A stretch of DNA of 64,000 bases from Tuctoria greenei (Eukaryota > Streptophyta > Magnoliopsida > Poales > Poaceae). The stretch spans positions 126,321,498-126,385,497 of the forward strand of contig JAYESD010000008.1 of the NCBI GenBank assembly GCA_036927565.1. Reading direction: 5' to 3'. The notes below the pieces were generated by a model, which ran no database searches, was not told the DNA's origin, and saw nothing but the letters and a program-made list of their open reading frames with translations. Position numbers and translations under genes: made by a program. Positions 1-10,884 of this stretch are shown here, in pieces (position 1 is the first letter of the stretch; each line of letters begins with the position of its first letter).

Positions 1-206
1 GGAGGCATGTGAGGCTGATTGTTGATATTGCCAGCCTCCAGCTGTCCCATTGTTTGTATCATGGTCTGCATGAGCTGGTTTTGCATAGCTAATAGCTGCT
101 CAATGTTGATAGCTTCCTGAGTAGATCCTTGTCCAATGTTGTTCTGAGGCACTCCATTGTTCTCGTCCTCATCATTGCCATCCCTCTGATTGCGAGTCCT
201 CACCAT
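1..206 (-). CDS. gag N-terminus of gypsy element H (partial, runs off window)
   Basis: The minus strand is open from an ATG at 206-204 to the window edge, about 68 codons without a stop. The product is hydrophilic and Gln/Asn-rich. It begins MVRTRNQRDGND, followed by an acidic patch and a Gln/Met-rich stretch of the kind seen at the N-terminus of plant Ty3-gypsy Gag proteins. Position supports the call: it follows a short leader and a tRNA-Met primer-binding site next to LTR H. No capsid domain or zinc knuckle is in view because the rest lies outside the window. Gag would form the virus-like particle that packages element RNA. The family assignment is an inference from position and composition. 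Confidence 0.6.
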   Translation of the reverse strand, partial: MVRTRNQRDGNDEDENNGVPQNNIGQGSTQEAINIEQLLAMQNQLMQTMIQTMGQLEAGNINNQPHMP

Positions 207-472
207 CTGAAGAAAAGCAATAGGTAAGAATTAGAGAACGTCCCCAACTATATGCACCAAGGGATGTGAAACTAAACAACTAGCTAGCCTATGTGGACAT
301 GGCAATGCTAAAGCACCCCAAAATCCTCTATTAAGCACACAAGCAAACAATATATATAGCAAACAACACTCCAAGCAAAAACACATTGATTCCTGAGTGC
401 TCCGATGTGCTCTTAAGTGTCCATTCTATCTAGGCTGCATCCTATGCTCAACCAGTGGCTCTGATACCAATC
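207..472 (-). other. Leader and primer-binding site of element H
   Basis: Untranslated leader between LTR H and gag. On the minus strand the LTR end is followed after two bases by TGGTATCAGAGCCA (456-469), complementary to the 3' end of plant initiator tRNA-Met, the usual reverse-transcription primer of such elements. No other feature is seen in the leader. Confidence 0.8.
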
Positions 473-3289
473 TGTGACGCCCGGTTCCGGAAATGAACCA
501 AGCTAACGCATATGTGTGCCCAGGACGTTCGTCACACATACACGAGGGCAATCACAAAAGGATATACAGAAAATTACCACAAAACAAAATTAATTAACCA
601 AATTTTATTACACAAACCATATTATCCTCGATTACAAACTCTAATAAATATTAATTACATGTTCAACTAATGTAGCAGAAATAAACTAATTAAGCAAACT
701 AAGCAACTAAGCATAGGGGATAGCGCAACTCCAATCAAAACCACAGGCAAAGCTGATGGTAGACACGGCCTAGAACTCCGCATTATCACCATTAAACTCC
801 CAATCCTGACCTGCAACTGATGGGGGGGGATTGCAATAGTGAGTACATGTCATACTCAGCAAGTGTGGAAAGTATGACATGTGGCTTATTCAAATGACGA
901 CAATAATAATGGCGAAGTGCTGAAAAGTACATTTAAACATTTGAAAAGCAATATATTATATGTATATGAATCAAACCCATCATAATCATAAGTAATATCA
1001 TAATACCAGTCCACAATTCACCATCCTCATCAATAATTCCAGATTTCACCATTTGCCAATAACCATATTCAATACCATAAATTAATCCATAACCATAATA
1101 CCAACCATAACCATCCCAAATCCCAATTTACCACTAATCATGGAAGTTGTCCAGGTGCTAATAACCGAGAGCACGGCTATCATGATAGTTTTATTTAACT
1201 CTTCAGAGTTTGTACCACTTTACCCACGTGTTTGTGATTTCATCACCTTTCGATGACTAGAACCTCTATTATGCCATCTCACACTTCCATCGTTGTGTGG
1301 CCAAGAGGTCACAAAATAGCCTTTACAAAGGGATTACTAGCCTATTTAGACCCCACCGAGGTTTCACCGGTGGCACTGCCTCCAACTGAGCACATTTTCA
1401 ACCAAGGGCCCCCTCTTGAGCCATTCGGATCCCAGGGTAGTCCCACCAATCATCAACAAACCCAATCTGACTACCCCTTCCCCGAGCATCCATAATGGTC
1501 CAAACAACACTAGCAATCCCTAATTAATCAGCTATGCCGCACCCATACTTGGCCTCGTGGTGGCACTGTAATCCTGGCTTATTCTCGCATGAACCGGTCC
1601 TTAGATCTAAAGCAAGCAAACGACCATGACATCCAACCCATCCACGTACCGGGCTTGCTTAGATCACCCATTACCATATCATATTGACCAGTTCATGTTA
1701 ACAAAAATATCATTAATGCATAATTAAATGTGTAGTATTGTGTTCCCATCCCAATTAATTAAGCGAAGCAAAAAGGTAAAAATCCCATCCCGACTCTCTA
1801 CCATAATTCCAGGTGACAAGGGTGGTTAAACAATGCTAGTAAACTTCCTATCATAGGATTCCCATCAAATTGACACAAGCATGCAATTTTGCAAACAAAA
1901 CATTTATTTTCAAAAACAGGATCAATATGCTTCAAGGACACTTGCCTTGCTCTTGCGGTTTATTAGGATCAAAGCCTTCAAACTCTTGGTGCTGTAGATC
2001 CTCCGCGGCACTCTCCAGCACAAATCCGTCTAATCCACACAATAGACATACAAACAAGAAACACAATCAAAGAGTGCACAAACATTACTCAATATGACAT
2101 GACATGCATGATTAATGCAAATGCAAGGTAGAACTTGTTAATAGATTGCTTTAATGGTCAATAACTAGTTCTAATAGATTTTAACAAGTTTATACAGGTT
2201 TGGAGTTGATTAGATAAAATTTTTGAATTAATTCAACACAATTTAACCAGAAAGATCGGACTAGTCCGCTAGGGACCGGGCAAGTCCGCACACTGCGAGA
2301 TCAGCAGATTAGGATTTTCTAGATCGACGTAAATTTGGAGATTAGGGGTTGAATTCACGTAAGGAAAAGAGAATAGAAGGTATACCAAGTGTTTAGGACT
2401 CCAATGAATCAAGAAACTTGGAGGTAGCACTTGGATCTTGATGATCTAGGGTTGGTGATGAACTTGGAGATGAATTGGTGATGAAGAACGTAACTTGGTG
2501 GAGATCTTGATCCTCTATCGTTTCCTCCTCGTCTTCTTCTTTCTTGGGATCTTCTCCTCCCTCCTTGATGGTGGCTCTCCACGAACTAGGGTTTGCGTGG
2601 GGTGGAAAAGTAGCAAATAGATGTCAATCCAAGAGGTGGGGTTGTTTATATAGAGGTGGAGGCTAGGGTTAGATGGATTTCGAGTTTGGGATGAGTAGAG
2701 GCCGGTTTAGAGTCCCTCATGGGCTCTAAAAGAGTTTGGCACGACGTCCCTAGGCCCACTTAACGTGAAACCCAAGAAACAAGTCGTAAAACAAAAGATC
2801 AACTCGGAGTCGCGAAATATCGGACAAGTCCGGAAAGGACCGGACTAGTCCGAAGTCGTCCAAAGAGAAAATCGGACAAGTCTGGCCGAAAATGGGACAA
2901 ATCCGACTTTAAACAGAGAGGAAATCAGACAAGTCCGCTGGAACACTGGACTAGTCCGGAAAAGTGCAAGGACTTAGCAAATTTTCAAGGATTCTTGGAA
3001 TATCGGACTAGTCCGCACAAAATCGGACAAGTCCGAAAGTTTCCAGAGCCAAAATCGGACTAGTCCGCAGCAAAAACGGACAAGTCTATTTTTAGGCAGA
3101 GAGAAATCGGACCAGTCCTCAGTAAAATCGGACTAGTCCGCACTTTCCTGCGTTTTAAGTGCGGTTTTGCTCCAAATCAATTTTAAATGCTCCGAATCAA
3201 TTTTAAACTCATTCCTCTTGTTGTGGGTTAATGTTAAACATGTATATGAGTGTATGTAGGGCATGATGCATGAAAATGAGGGTGTTACA
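473..3289 (-). repeat. 5' LTR of gypsy element H
   Basis: On the + strand it starts TGTGACGCCC at 473 and ends GGTGTTACA at 3289; on the element strand it therefore runs TGTAACACCC...GGGCGTCACA, with canonical TG...CA ends. The primer-binding site abuts its 3' end, which fixes it as the 5' LTR of a minus-strand element extending left out of the window. It is about 2.8 kb, long but usual for grass gypsy elements with this LTR start. A TATA-like box reads TATATAAAC on the minus strand at 2652-2644. The LTR contains a palindrome array (2257-3140). It appears inserted into Sirevirus-type LTR G, whose sequence resumes at 3290. Confidence 0.85.
2257..3140. repeat. CGGACTAGTCCG / CGGACAAGTCCG palindrome array in gypsy LTR H
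   Basis: I count 14 copies, many exact, of a 12-base palindrome CGGACTAGTCCG or its near-palindromic CAAG variant. Two lie at 2257-2300 and the rest at 2815-3140, spaced about 20-45 bases. The DNA between copies is not repeated, so this is an interspersed motif array rather than a simple satellite. Confidence 0.9.
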
Positions 3290-4731
3290 AATGTAAAGTA
3301 TGTTAGAATGACTTAGTGAACCTTAACAAGTTATGAAGCAAGTGTGAGGCTAAGGATCACAATGAAACAAGAGTGATGAATAAAACCTGTAAAGCTAACC
3401 CTAGAAGCAATGTGCGATAAGTGGAAGCAAAGTACACAAGGGACACAAGGATTTTATCCCGAGGTTCGATCCCACGAAGGAATCTACGTCCCTGTTGAGG
3501 AGTCTACGAAGGACCGGGTTCAACAACCCTTACCTCACCAAGTTTACCACAAAGGCCTACATTCGTTCTCCACTATCACAAAGGGGTGAATACAAGATTC
3601 GTTGGGGCTTCTCACAATCTGAGGCTCCCACCACAAATACAATCATAAATCACAAAGATCAACTCAAGCCACAGATCACAAAGATTCACAAGTGCAAGAG
3701 ATCAAACCCAGAGCCTAGAGCAGTGTTCTTCCTCTTCTTCACCTCACCAAACCCTAATCCACACAAGAATTAGTTTTAGATGGAAGTTAGGCAGGATGGA
3801 GGCTTTTGGAGGCTCAAGGTTTGCTGTGGCGGCGCTAGGGAATCAAAGTGCTCAAGCAATGGTTCAAATGAACCCAGGGGTCCTCTATTTATAGAGGTTC
3901 CCAACCCATACTGCTGACTTCAGCAGGTGGGCGGACTAGTCCGGCCTTTGGGACCACTGACGTCCCTGACAACTGTCGCACTGCGCGGCAATCGCCACAC
4001 TACCCGCCAAACTTCAAATTCAAACGGTCACTTCATAATGGACTAGTCAGGTCCAGACCGGACTAGTCCGATCTCACATAGAACCTTTTGTTCCGTGTGA
4101 AAACGGACTAGTCTGGAGACCACAGACTAGTCCGGCCTACCCAGACTTAGTTGCTAAAACTCCACTTCTCTCCAAACCCGGACTAGTCGGGCCCCCAGGG
4201 CGAACTAGTCTGATCCCAGTCAGGACCTCTTGGTCCGGACTAAAATGGACAAGTCCGTGGTTTTGGGACTTAGCCTCCAAAACCCACTCCACGACTACCC
4301 GGACTAGTCCGTCTCACTACGGACAAGTCTGAACTCAGTTAGACCCTTCTGGCCTAGCTGAAAACGGACTTGGCCGGCTAGGAGCGTACTAGTACGGCCA
4401 CCTGCACGGACTAGTCCGACCACTCCTGCCAGACCACTTCCAACTCTCTTGTCTCAATAGGTTTGATCTCTAAACTGCTTTGAGCTCCCAACTTGATCTC
4501 AATGCACTTTACACACACATCCTCACACATATTTGGCTACTCTACACTCAATACGCTAGAAACCCTAGTTTCTTCTTTTCGAGTCGACATCGCCATTTTC
4601 ATCCTTTTCCTTTTTGAGGGTATGTGTTTCCGCTTGATTCCACACCTGTGCTTAAGATCACTGAGCTCATTAGTTACTTAATTGTCATCATCAATCATCC
4701 AAAACCCACGGGGATCCTAGATGCACTTTTA
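3290..4731 (-). repeat. Truncated Sirevirus-type LTR (G)
   Basis: Its right end reads GATGCACTTTTA at 4731, the mirror of the Sirevirus LTR start TGAAAGTGCATC with one C-to-T change. The body is related to LTR E (47761-49421), sharing the stretch around the cue gacacaaggattttatccc and the final segment ending ccacggggatcctagatgc. It has a minus-strand TATA box (TATAAATAGAGG, 3893-3882) and its own palindrome array (3932-4418, about 13 copies). It lacks about 200 bases at the left, where LTR H begins. No polypurine tract lies to its right; that flank is gag of element I. It is therefore a 5' LTR or solo LTR that jumped into I and was later hit by H. Confidence 0.75.
3932..4418. repeat. Palindrome array in LTR G
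   Basis: About 13 copies of the CGGACTAGTCCG type, several degenerate (for example CGGACTAGTCGG, GGACAAGTCCG), spaced about 20-60 bases. The last clear copy is at 4407-4418. Confidence 0.85.
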
Positions 4732-4991
4732 GTGTGGAGGTTGAGTGTTCATGAAGTCTCTTAAGCAAGATCTCGGAGGTGGGGTGGTGGTGGTGCATGC
4801 TGAGCCTGTTGCATGTTGTTCACAATTTGTGTCAAATTTTGCATCATCTGCAGCTGCATTGCCATCATTTGCTGCATTTGGTTTGCAGCTGGTGCTCCGC
4901 GGGCACCTCTTCCATTCCATTGAGGTAACGGAACCTCGCGGTTTTGATTGGATGACGCACCATGACCACGTCCTCTTCCTCTTCCTGGCAT
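4732..4991 (-). pseudogene. gag N-terminal fragment of gypsy element I, cut by LTR G
   Basis: A minus-strand ATG at 4991 opens a frame of about 76 codons starting MPGRGRGRGHG. An Arg/Gly-rich head is followed by a Met/Gln-rich helix-like segment (repeated QM pairs) and a Pro-rich end, then a stop at 4761. This layout matches N-termini of plant gypsy Gag proteins. Past the stop the frame is lost and LTR G begins at 4731, so capsid, nucleocapsid and the whole pol are missing. It lies downstream, in element orientation, of LTR I, its primer site and an extra ORF. I infer that it once packaged element I RNA; it cannot encode a working Gag now. Confidence 0.6.
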
Positions 4992-5001
4992 CTGAGGTTG
5001 G

Positions 5002-5239
5002 GGTGTTGTTATAAAATAAGAAGATGAGAGAGAAACTATTCTATACGACCTTCCCACTATATGCATCAATAAGGAAGATGGGCAACAAAAGTCATTTCAT
5101 TAAGCAAACTAAAACATGGATAAACAAGTTCTCAAAGCAAATCATACAACTCAATATTACTTAGATACGTCTCTACATCGCTCTTATTACAAATGATGGG
5201 TAAATGTCTTAATCTTGAGTCGTAGGGATAGGTCTGAGT
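5002..5239 (-). other. Spacer between ORF0-like frame and gag of element I
   Basis: About 240 bases between the stop of the extra ORF and the gag ATG on the minus strand. I see no coding potential or structured repeat in it. Confidence 0.5.
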
Positions 5240-6118
5240 CTACTCTCGCTCCTCGAGATCCTCCTCCTGGGGGTCCTCATCCGGGTCTTCATCATCATCT
5301 CCATCATACCCCGAGTTGCTTCCACGAGACTCGTTGCCATGTGGAGGGGAGTTGGCGGGCTGCTGCGGCACAGAAGGCTCCTCTGAAGATGGCTCCTCAT
5401 CTGAAGTCTGGTCTAGTGAATTAGTACCACCTCGACCAACACGGCGATCAGGGGAGTCCGGGATCCATGTGGAGGTGTCAGAAGCATAGCCATCAGGGTC
5501 CTCGTCGGTGATCCGATGATACCTCCTCACCAACCTCTCATAGTGCGAGGCGAGGTCACGAACATCCTGTATCTCCTGCTGAGCCTTGATGAATCGGATG
5601 CTGAGGCGCTCCACGTCATCAACCACCTGGTGAGTCTGTGGAAGGTCCAGTGGTCCCTCCACGAACTTGGTGACGAAGTTGCCAGTACCACTTGGACGCT
5701 GGGGTGTGTAGGCGTGCACGTTGTTCCTCAGCTGGTACCAGTAGAAGTGACTCTAGAAAGTGATGGTCTCCCAACTGACATCTTGTTCAGCATGACGACG
5801 GTAAGTCCTCGAGGCAGGTGTACGGTGCACCTTGAGTAGCTCATCTCCATAGTAGACAAACATCTTGTATGACCACTCTAGCCTATAGGGGCGCTGCATC
5901 CCGATTCAGTGGTAGGTGAGTGACAGTCTCTCGTGCCTGTAGCCCGCATCACATAGTATAGCTTGAAGTCGAAGTCGGAGTTGTCCTACAGCTCTTCCAT
6001 CAGTGCGAATCACCACTGCACGTCAAGGGTCGTTGAGCAGGGTGCGGCGGGCAGCAATCCTACGGTTTGGAACATATCCTCCAGTGGACATGCGAGCGGT
6101 TCTCCTGATGTTGGCCAT
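5240..6118 (-). pseudogene. Extra ORF upstream of gag in element I (ORF0-like), H3-tail-like N-terminus
   Basis: A single minus-strand frame of 293 codons runs from ATG 6118 to TAG 5240 with no frameshift. It is broken by three in-frame stops: TGA 6025-6023, TGA 5908-5906 and TAG 5755-5753. The N-terminus reads MANIRRTARMSTGG, then YVPNRRIAARR. Aligned without gaps to the histone H3 tail, it keeps A1, T6, A7, R8, S10, T11, G12, G13, P16 and A21, with Met at the Lys9 position. The middle is basic and rich in Tyr and Arg. The last 80 residues are strongly acidic (Asp/Glu runs), as in histone chaperones. An extra ORF between leader and gag recalls ORF0 reported, from memory, in rice RIRE3/RIRE8-type elements. 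The function is unknown; there is no histone fold. Confidence 0.6.
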
Positions 6119-6284
6119 CTACAATTTTGAAACAGGAGAGTGTAAGTAATAAAACAAATTAAGGAGTAAGTGAAACAAGTACAAGGTAAGAATACAAAGA
6201 AATTTTCATAATTAATAATATTTGAAAATAGTAAAGTCCTTAAATCGTCCTTTTCTATCTAGGCTTGCGTCCTACAGGCTACAC

Positions 6285-6297
6285 GGCTCTGATACCA
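6285..6297 (-). other. Primer-binding site of element I
   Basis: On the minus strand TGGTATCAGAGCC lies three bases after the 3' end of LTR I. It is complementary to initiator tRNA-Met and fixes LTR I as the 5' LTR of a minus-strand element. The 6119-6284 interval is its short leader. Confidence 0.85.
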
Positions 6298-6300
6298 CTT

Positions 6301-9300
6301 TGTCACATCTGGTAATAAGAAGACAACCAGATGCTTTCCACATGTATGCCAGGATCAGTTCAACTCATACATGTGTAGACAAAAGTGAAATACCATAAAT
6401 AATGCCATGTTCGAGTACATCACCTTATTACATAAATGACCTTCTAGGTCAAAAAGAAATGTACAAGTGGTGGAAAAACAAATAAAAGGGCTCCAAGCAC
6501 AGACATTGCACGAGGGAGCGCCAGCCTATAACATCTCATCGGGGTCTCCATAGAAATCCAGGTTCTCCACCTCTTCGTCTTCGTAGACTGGGGAGGGGGG
6601 GGGGAATATGCAACTAACAAGTTTTAGTACCAAGGGTACTCACAAGTTGGGAAGTTATGACATGTGGTTCACAACAAGGAAGGCAAATAAATAGGTAAAG
6701 CACTATAGCAGTTACAACCTACTCTTAATGTTATAAAACACCTACATCTAGGTGAAATTCCCAATCCAACATTCCAAAAATAACCAGGTAAGACAAAACC
6801 CAAACCATCTATTATGTAACCATGTGAGCTAATTATGAATTTGGTTCCAAGCCGCTCGTGTCCGTGAGCACGGCTATCTAGACAGTTTGATAAGACTCTG
6901 CAGAGTGTGTATCCTTTACCCACAGTTCGTGATTTCATCCCCTGTTGCCAGGTGGACTAAGGTAAACCTCCCTGATGCCCGTGGTAGCTAACCACATTAC
7001 ACACTTCTGTAGGTGTGTGGCCAGGAGATCACTACGAGGTGTTTCCGATGGTTCTCCCGACTTGCAATGTGTACTCTAAGGTTTCACCGCTCCGGCACCT
7101 GGAGTCTATTTTCCCTCCGATAGGAGAAGCCCCCTCTTGAGCCATGCGGATCCAAAGGCAGAACCCATTCCCCGCCCGTTCAATTACCTATGCTACATCG
7201 GGAGAGACCAAATTACTAAACCAAGTTGTCTCATATACAATTTTGTGGTGATACTAAAAGGCTTAGCAACTTCTTCCATAATTCGGCCCTTAGAATCCAA
7301 TAGGTGTCAAACCCCAAACCAAGGTATTGTGCACGCATGCACCAATCCATACAAAACCCCCTATCAGATTCCTATCTACTAAATTCCATTATTGCCATCA
7401 ATTCATGAATCATAAAACATCAAATGTAACTTGTAGATAAATAGATATATTTCAATTTAAGCATGGCTAAGCGTAAACTAATTAATTGTAAAACACCCAA
7501 ACCAAGCGACAAGAAATTATTGGGAAAAACTAGGGAAACACATCATAGGATCCATATTTTAATTTAGAATGCATCTAACTAAAACTTAACAAAAAGGGTG
7601 CAAGATGGTCAAGGAACTTGCCTCCAAATTGAGCCTGGTGGTCGTCGGGAAATTGTTGCTCTTGAAGATTAAATGTCGGTTCTGGCCCCGACTCTAATTT
7701 TATGACGATGCATAAAATAATACCATACAATAAGAACACATAGAATGCAAACAATTCAAATAAAATAAATTCCTACGCAAAAGTGATTTTCTGGTTAATT
7801 TAAATTATTGGCATAATACCAATTATTGAGAATTAGAGTTAAATGAAATATATCGAGTAAAACATATTTTTAACAATGTTTATACCATTTTTATATTTAT
7901 TAGAAACCTATTATTATTTTCTTGAAATTTTCTCCTTCAAAATATGCCTAAAATAGATTTATAACATAAAATGTGCATTTTACAATTTTTGCACAATTTT
8001 TAATAATTATTTCTACGTGCAAATCAATTTTTATGAATTAAATACACTTAAAAATGATTTTATGATTAATTCAGCAAAATAATGAATTAATAAAAATAAT
8101 ACAAAAATGAAAATAAATTAAAAACATAATTAAATCTGTTTTTATAATTATTTTATATGAATTAAGGACTGTTATTTAATTTCTGGAATTTCTAAGGGTC
8201 TTTTCATAAAATAAGAACTATTCCAGAGGCTAATAACAATTTTTATTAAGTCCAGGGATTAATCTATAATTTTCCAGGATCTATTTGCTAATTTACAATA
8301 TTTCCAAGGGCTTTTAAACACATTTTATCTAATTATCAAGTATTTTCCTAATTTCCAAAAAGCTTAGGGTTAATTCTGTAAAGTTTTGGACTAATCTATA
8401 ATTATTTTTAAAAGTCCAGGGACTTCTTTGTTAATATACCAACGGCTAAGAAGATTTAAGCGTGGACCGTGGGATTTAAAATGGACGACCCGAATTTAAA
8501 AGGTCGAAGGGGTACGGGGTGTTTTAATCTCGGCCGCCCATTCAAAATGAATGGCCGACAGAGGGCCACGTCGCCCCGAACGACAGAAGCGGCGGCGTAG
8601 GGCAGCGCGCGGCAGCGGCGACGCGCGTGCGGCGGTGATCTCGCCGGCGATGACCAAAATCGCACTACAGTGGCTACGAGACACATCCAAATGGCGAAAA
8701 AGAAAGGGGGAAATGAGGGGGATTCACTAAGGGTTGTCGCACGGCCGGAGGAGGGTCGGAAGGTGGTCGGTGACGGTGATCGGCGGCGGAGCTCCTCGGC
8801 GCCCGACGAAGTCGGTGACGCAGAGCCTGTTTCCCCCAAGGAAGATGTCTGACAAGCTCCTGGGGACACGTCGAAGGTGTTAGGCTAGTTACCGAGGCGC
8901 GAAATTGAACAGAAAGACGGGAACGGCGGCACCATTACCAAGCTTGACGGTGCTAGGGTTTCGGGGTGTCGGGCGGTGAAATCCAGGGGGATTTGCCAGT
9001 ATTTATAGGGGGATCGGATGAGTAACGAGCGGCGGTCATCATGGGCACGACGGCGTGATTGATTAGGGAGAAACGACCGACATTCAAGAGGGGATGAGTG
9101 GGCGGCGCGGGTGGAGGCGTTACGGGCGCAGGCGCAGCAGGGATGACGGAGCTGACCGGTGGGGCTGGGTTGTAGGGAGAGGGAGGGGAGAAGAGAGAGG
9201 GGAGAGGAGACGTGGACCGACGCGGGGAAAGGGAGGGAAGTGGGCCGGGGGTGGGAATTCGGCCCAGGGAGTGTTTTTTTCTTTTCTGTTTTCTCTTTCT

Positions 9301-9484
9301 TCTCTTTTATGTTTTGAAATTTTAAACTGAATTTCTATTGAACTGGAATTTCCAAATTTTCACACAATCAACCAAACATGATGCAATTGCCTTATATGAA
9401 TTTTATTTCCAAATAAAATTATTTTGTAACTCTTCACAATTTCTTTTTACATATTTTTCTTCTAAAAAAAATTTGGGTGTTACA
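6301..9484 (-). repeat. 5' LTR of gypsy element I
   Basis: The + strand reads TGTCACATCT at 6301 and GGGTGTTACA at 9484, so on the element strand it starts TGTAACACCC and ends AGATGTGACA. At about 3.2 kb it is the longest LTR in the window. Composition is split: 7400-8450 is very AT-rich, while 8450-9280 (the element's U3) is GC-rich with purine runs. A TATA box TATAAAT lies on the minus strand at 9007-9001. Open frames in the GC-rich part are composition artefacts. Bases 8615-9484 are duplicated at 52953-53823. Confidence 0.85.
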
Positions 9485-10283
9485 AATTCTGCAGTGACCT
9501 CCGAAGGAGGTATTTTGCATTGATCAATAGCCACTGACTGAATAACCCGAATGGGTATTTCAGGTATAGATTCATCAAGATTTTCTATATCATTAAGCCC
9601 TGGGAATTTAATGGGAGCATGAGAAGTAGAGGTGGATTTACCCTTGTCTTTGGCTTTCTTCTTCCTATTCTTTCCCTCAGGACTTTTGAGTAATTCAATA
9701 GCTAATTGGCTTCTTGCTCTTATACATCTCCTTGATTCGCTCACTGCGTCTAACATCTTCCTCTGTGAATACCAGTCTACTTGTTTTGCTACTCAGGGCT
9801 CTCTTTACTGCTTGATGCAGCGGAGGCCCTATGAAATTTTCCTGTTCTTCAGCTAGTTCTTTACCCTTTACAGCATTACGGTGCTCCGCATCATCTGTCC
9901 TGGGATGGCCTACAACTTCCTGAATCATGATATTTGACAGACCATGATCTGTTGGATCAAAAGCAATTTTCAGCGATCTTTCTTTTGAGCCTGAGCCTTT
10001 GACGCTCATGTCTTGGAGCTTAGATGCTATCAGCTACACCATTGACTGGACCTGCGTGTTTCTCATGACCTCTGGGACTGCCCTGATGCTGTCCCTTGGA
10101 GCATACCTGCCATCAAGGCATTGTTGGGTGCATTGAATTGAGGTGCTGAGTTTCTCATTTGATGCCTGCTTTGGACTATAGATTCTACCCCAGAGAGTGC
10201 TTCATCCCCTTGATTGTTCGGTTCCTCATGCTCCATGGGATCTTCATGATGTACATGGTGATCATGATTATGATTAAGGTCTT
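9485..10283 (-). pseudogene. Unrecognised minus-strand gene remnant, cut by LTR I and LTR A
   Basis: Reading leftwards on the minus strand there are three linked open pieces. First, a His/Asp-rich piece ends at 10063 and contains NHNHDHHVHHEDPMEHEEP. Second, 10009-9695 starts MSVKGSGSKERSLKIAFDP and includes RLVFTEEDVRRSERIK. Third, a piece in another frame (9756 to about 9485) is Lys-rich and contains KSPEGKNRKKKAKDKGK. The composition is more gene-like than the surrounding non-coding DNA, with Lys-rich nuclear-localisation-like clusters. Both ends are cut by LTRs and the frame changes near 9700-9756. I do not recognise the family; it may be part of an older transposon. The same remnant is at 53824-54621. 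Confidence 0.45.
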
Positions 10284-10482
10284 TGTCAGTACCATGCTTA
10301 CCAGGTATCCCTCGGTACTGCGAAGAGTACAAGGGAGTTCTACCTGTCAGAAATGAAGGTCTCCTTAGGTCCCACATGTCACATTGCACCGGACCCGCTC
10401 CCCTCGTATGGGTAGCTCCTGGGTAAACACGAGTAAAAAAAACCGGAACTAAGCTCCGGACGAAGGAAAGCTTCAGTGACAA

Positions 10483-10598
10483 CACGTGTACAACGACCCT
10501 GGACCTAACCCTCGGCAGAGAGGAGCTCCGGTGCCGACACGTGTACAGCAGCCCCGAGCCTACCCTCCCGCAAGGGAAAGCTCCGGAGCTACCACGTG
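10483..10598 (+). promoter_or_regulatory. G-box (CACGTG) tandem units, 55-base period
   Basis: CACGTG occurs at 10483, 10538 and 10593, exactly 55 bases apart, in diverged repeat units that also share the words gagctccgg and agc-ccc. CACGTGTC/ACGTGT is the core bound by plant bZIP/bHLH factors, including ABA-response factors. The arrangement upstream of the TATA box suggests an enhancer. Confidence 0.65.
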
Positions 10599-10877
10599 TG
10601 GAGCCTCCGGACCTTCATCGACGTATACACTAGCAGATCTCCTTCAGCATCATTCAAGTGACAATCAAAGCGGCTGTTACAAGATTTGATTACGTGTCAT
10701 TAATGCTGTATTAATGACACACGATCAGAGCACTGTTAATAGGGGTAATGCAGCCATTAAGGCACATTATTACACTATTAACCATGCTTAATACCTGTAT
10801 ATAGTGTATTAGGCAATTTAATACACTAGGGCCACATGTCGGGCCAGGTGAATGATGTAACGGTCAGTCCTTAGAAC

Positions 10878-10884
10878 TATAAAA
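10878..10884 (+). promoter_or_regulatory. TATA box of LTR A
   Basis: TATAAAA followed by ggg, about 250 bases before the LTR end and 285 before G-box-free U5/leader; a standard core promoter position for a plant LTR. Confidence 0.6.

Noticed and set aside
6041..6118. A true histone H3 gene or pseudogene
   Set aside because: Only the tail-like first 21 residues resemble H3; no histone fold follows, and the position is between LTR leader and gag of a retroelement.
8456..9330. Open frames on both strands in GC-rich DNA that look like small genes
   Set aside because: They lie wholly inside LTR I, overlap on both strands, have no recognisable domain and are a GC-content effect.
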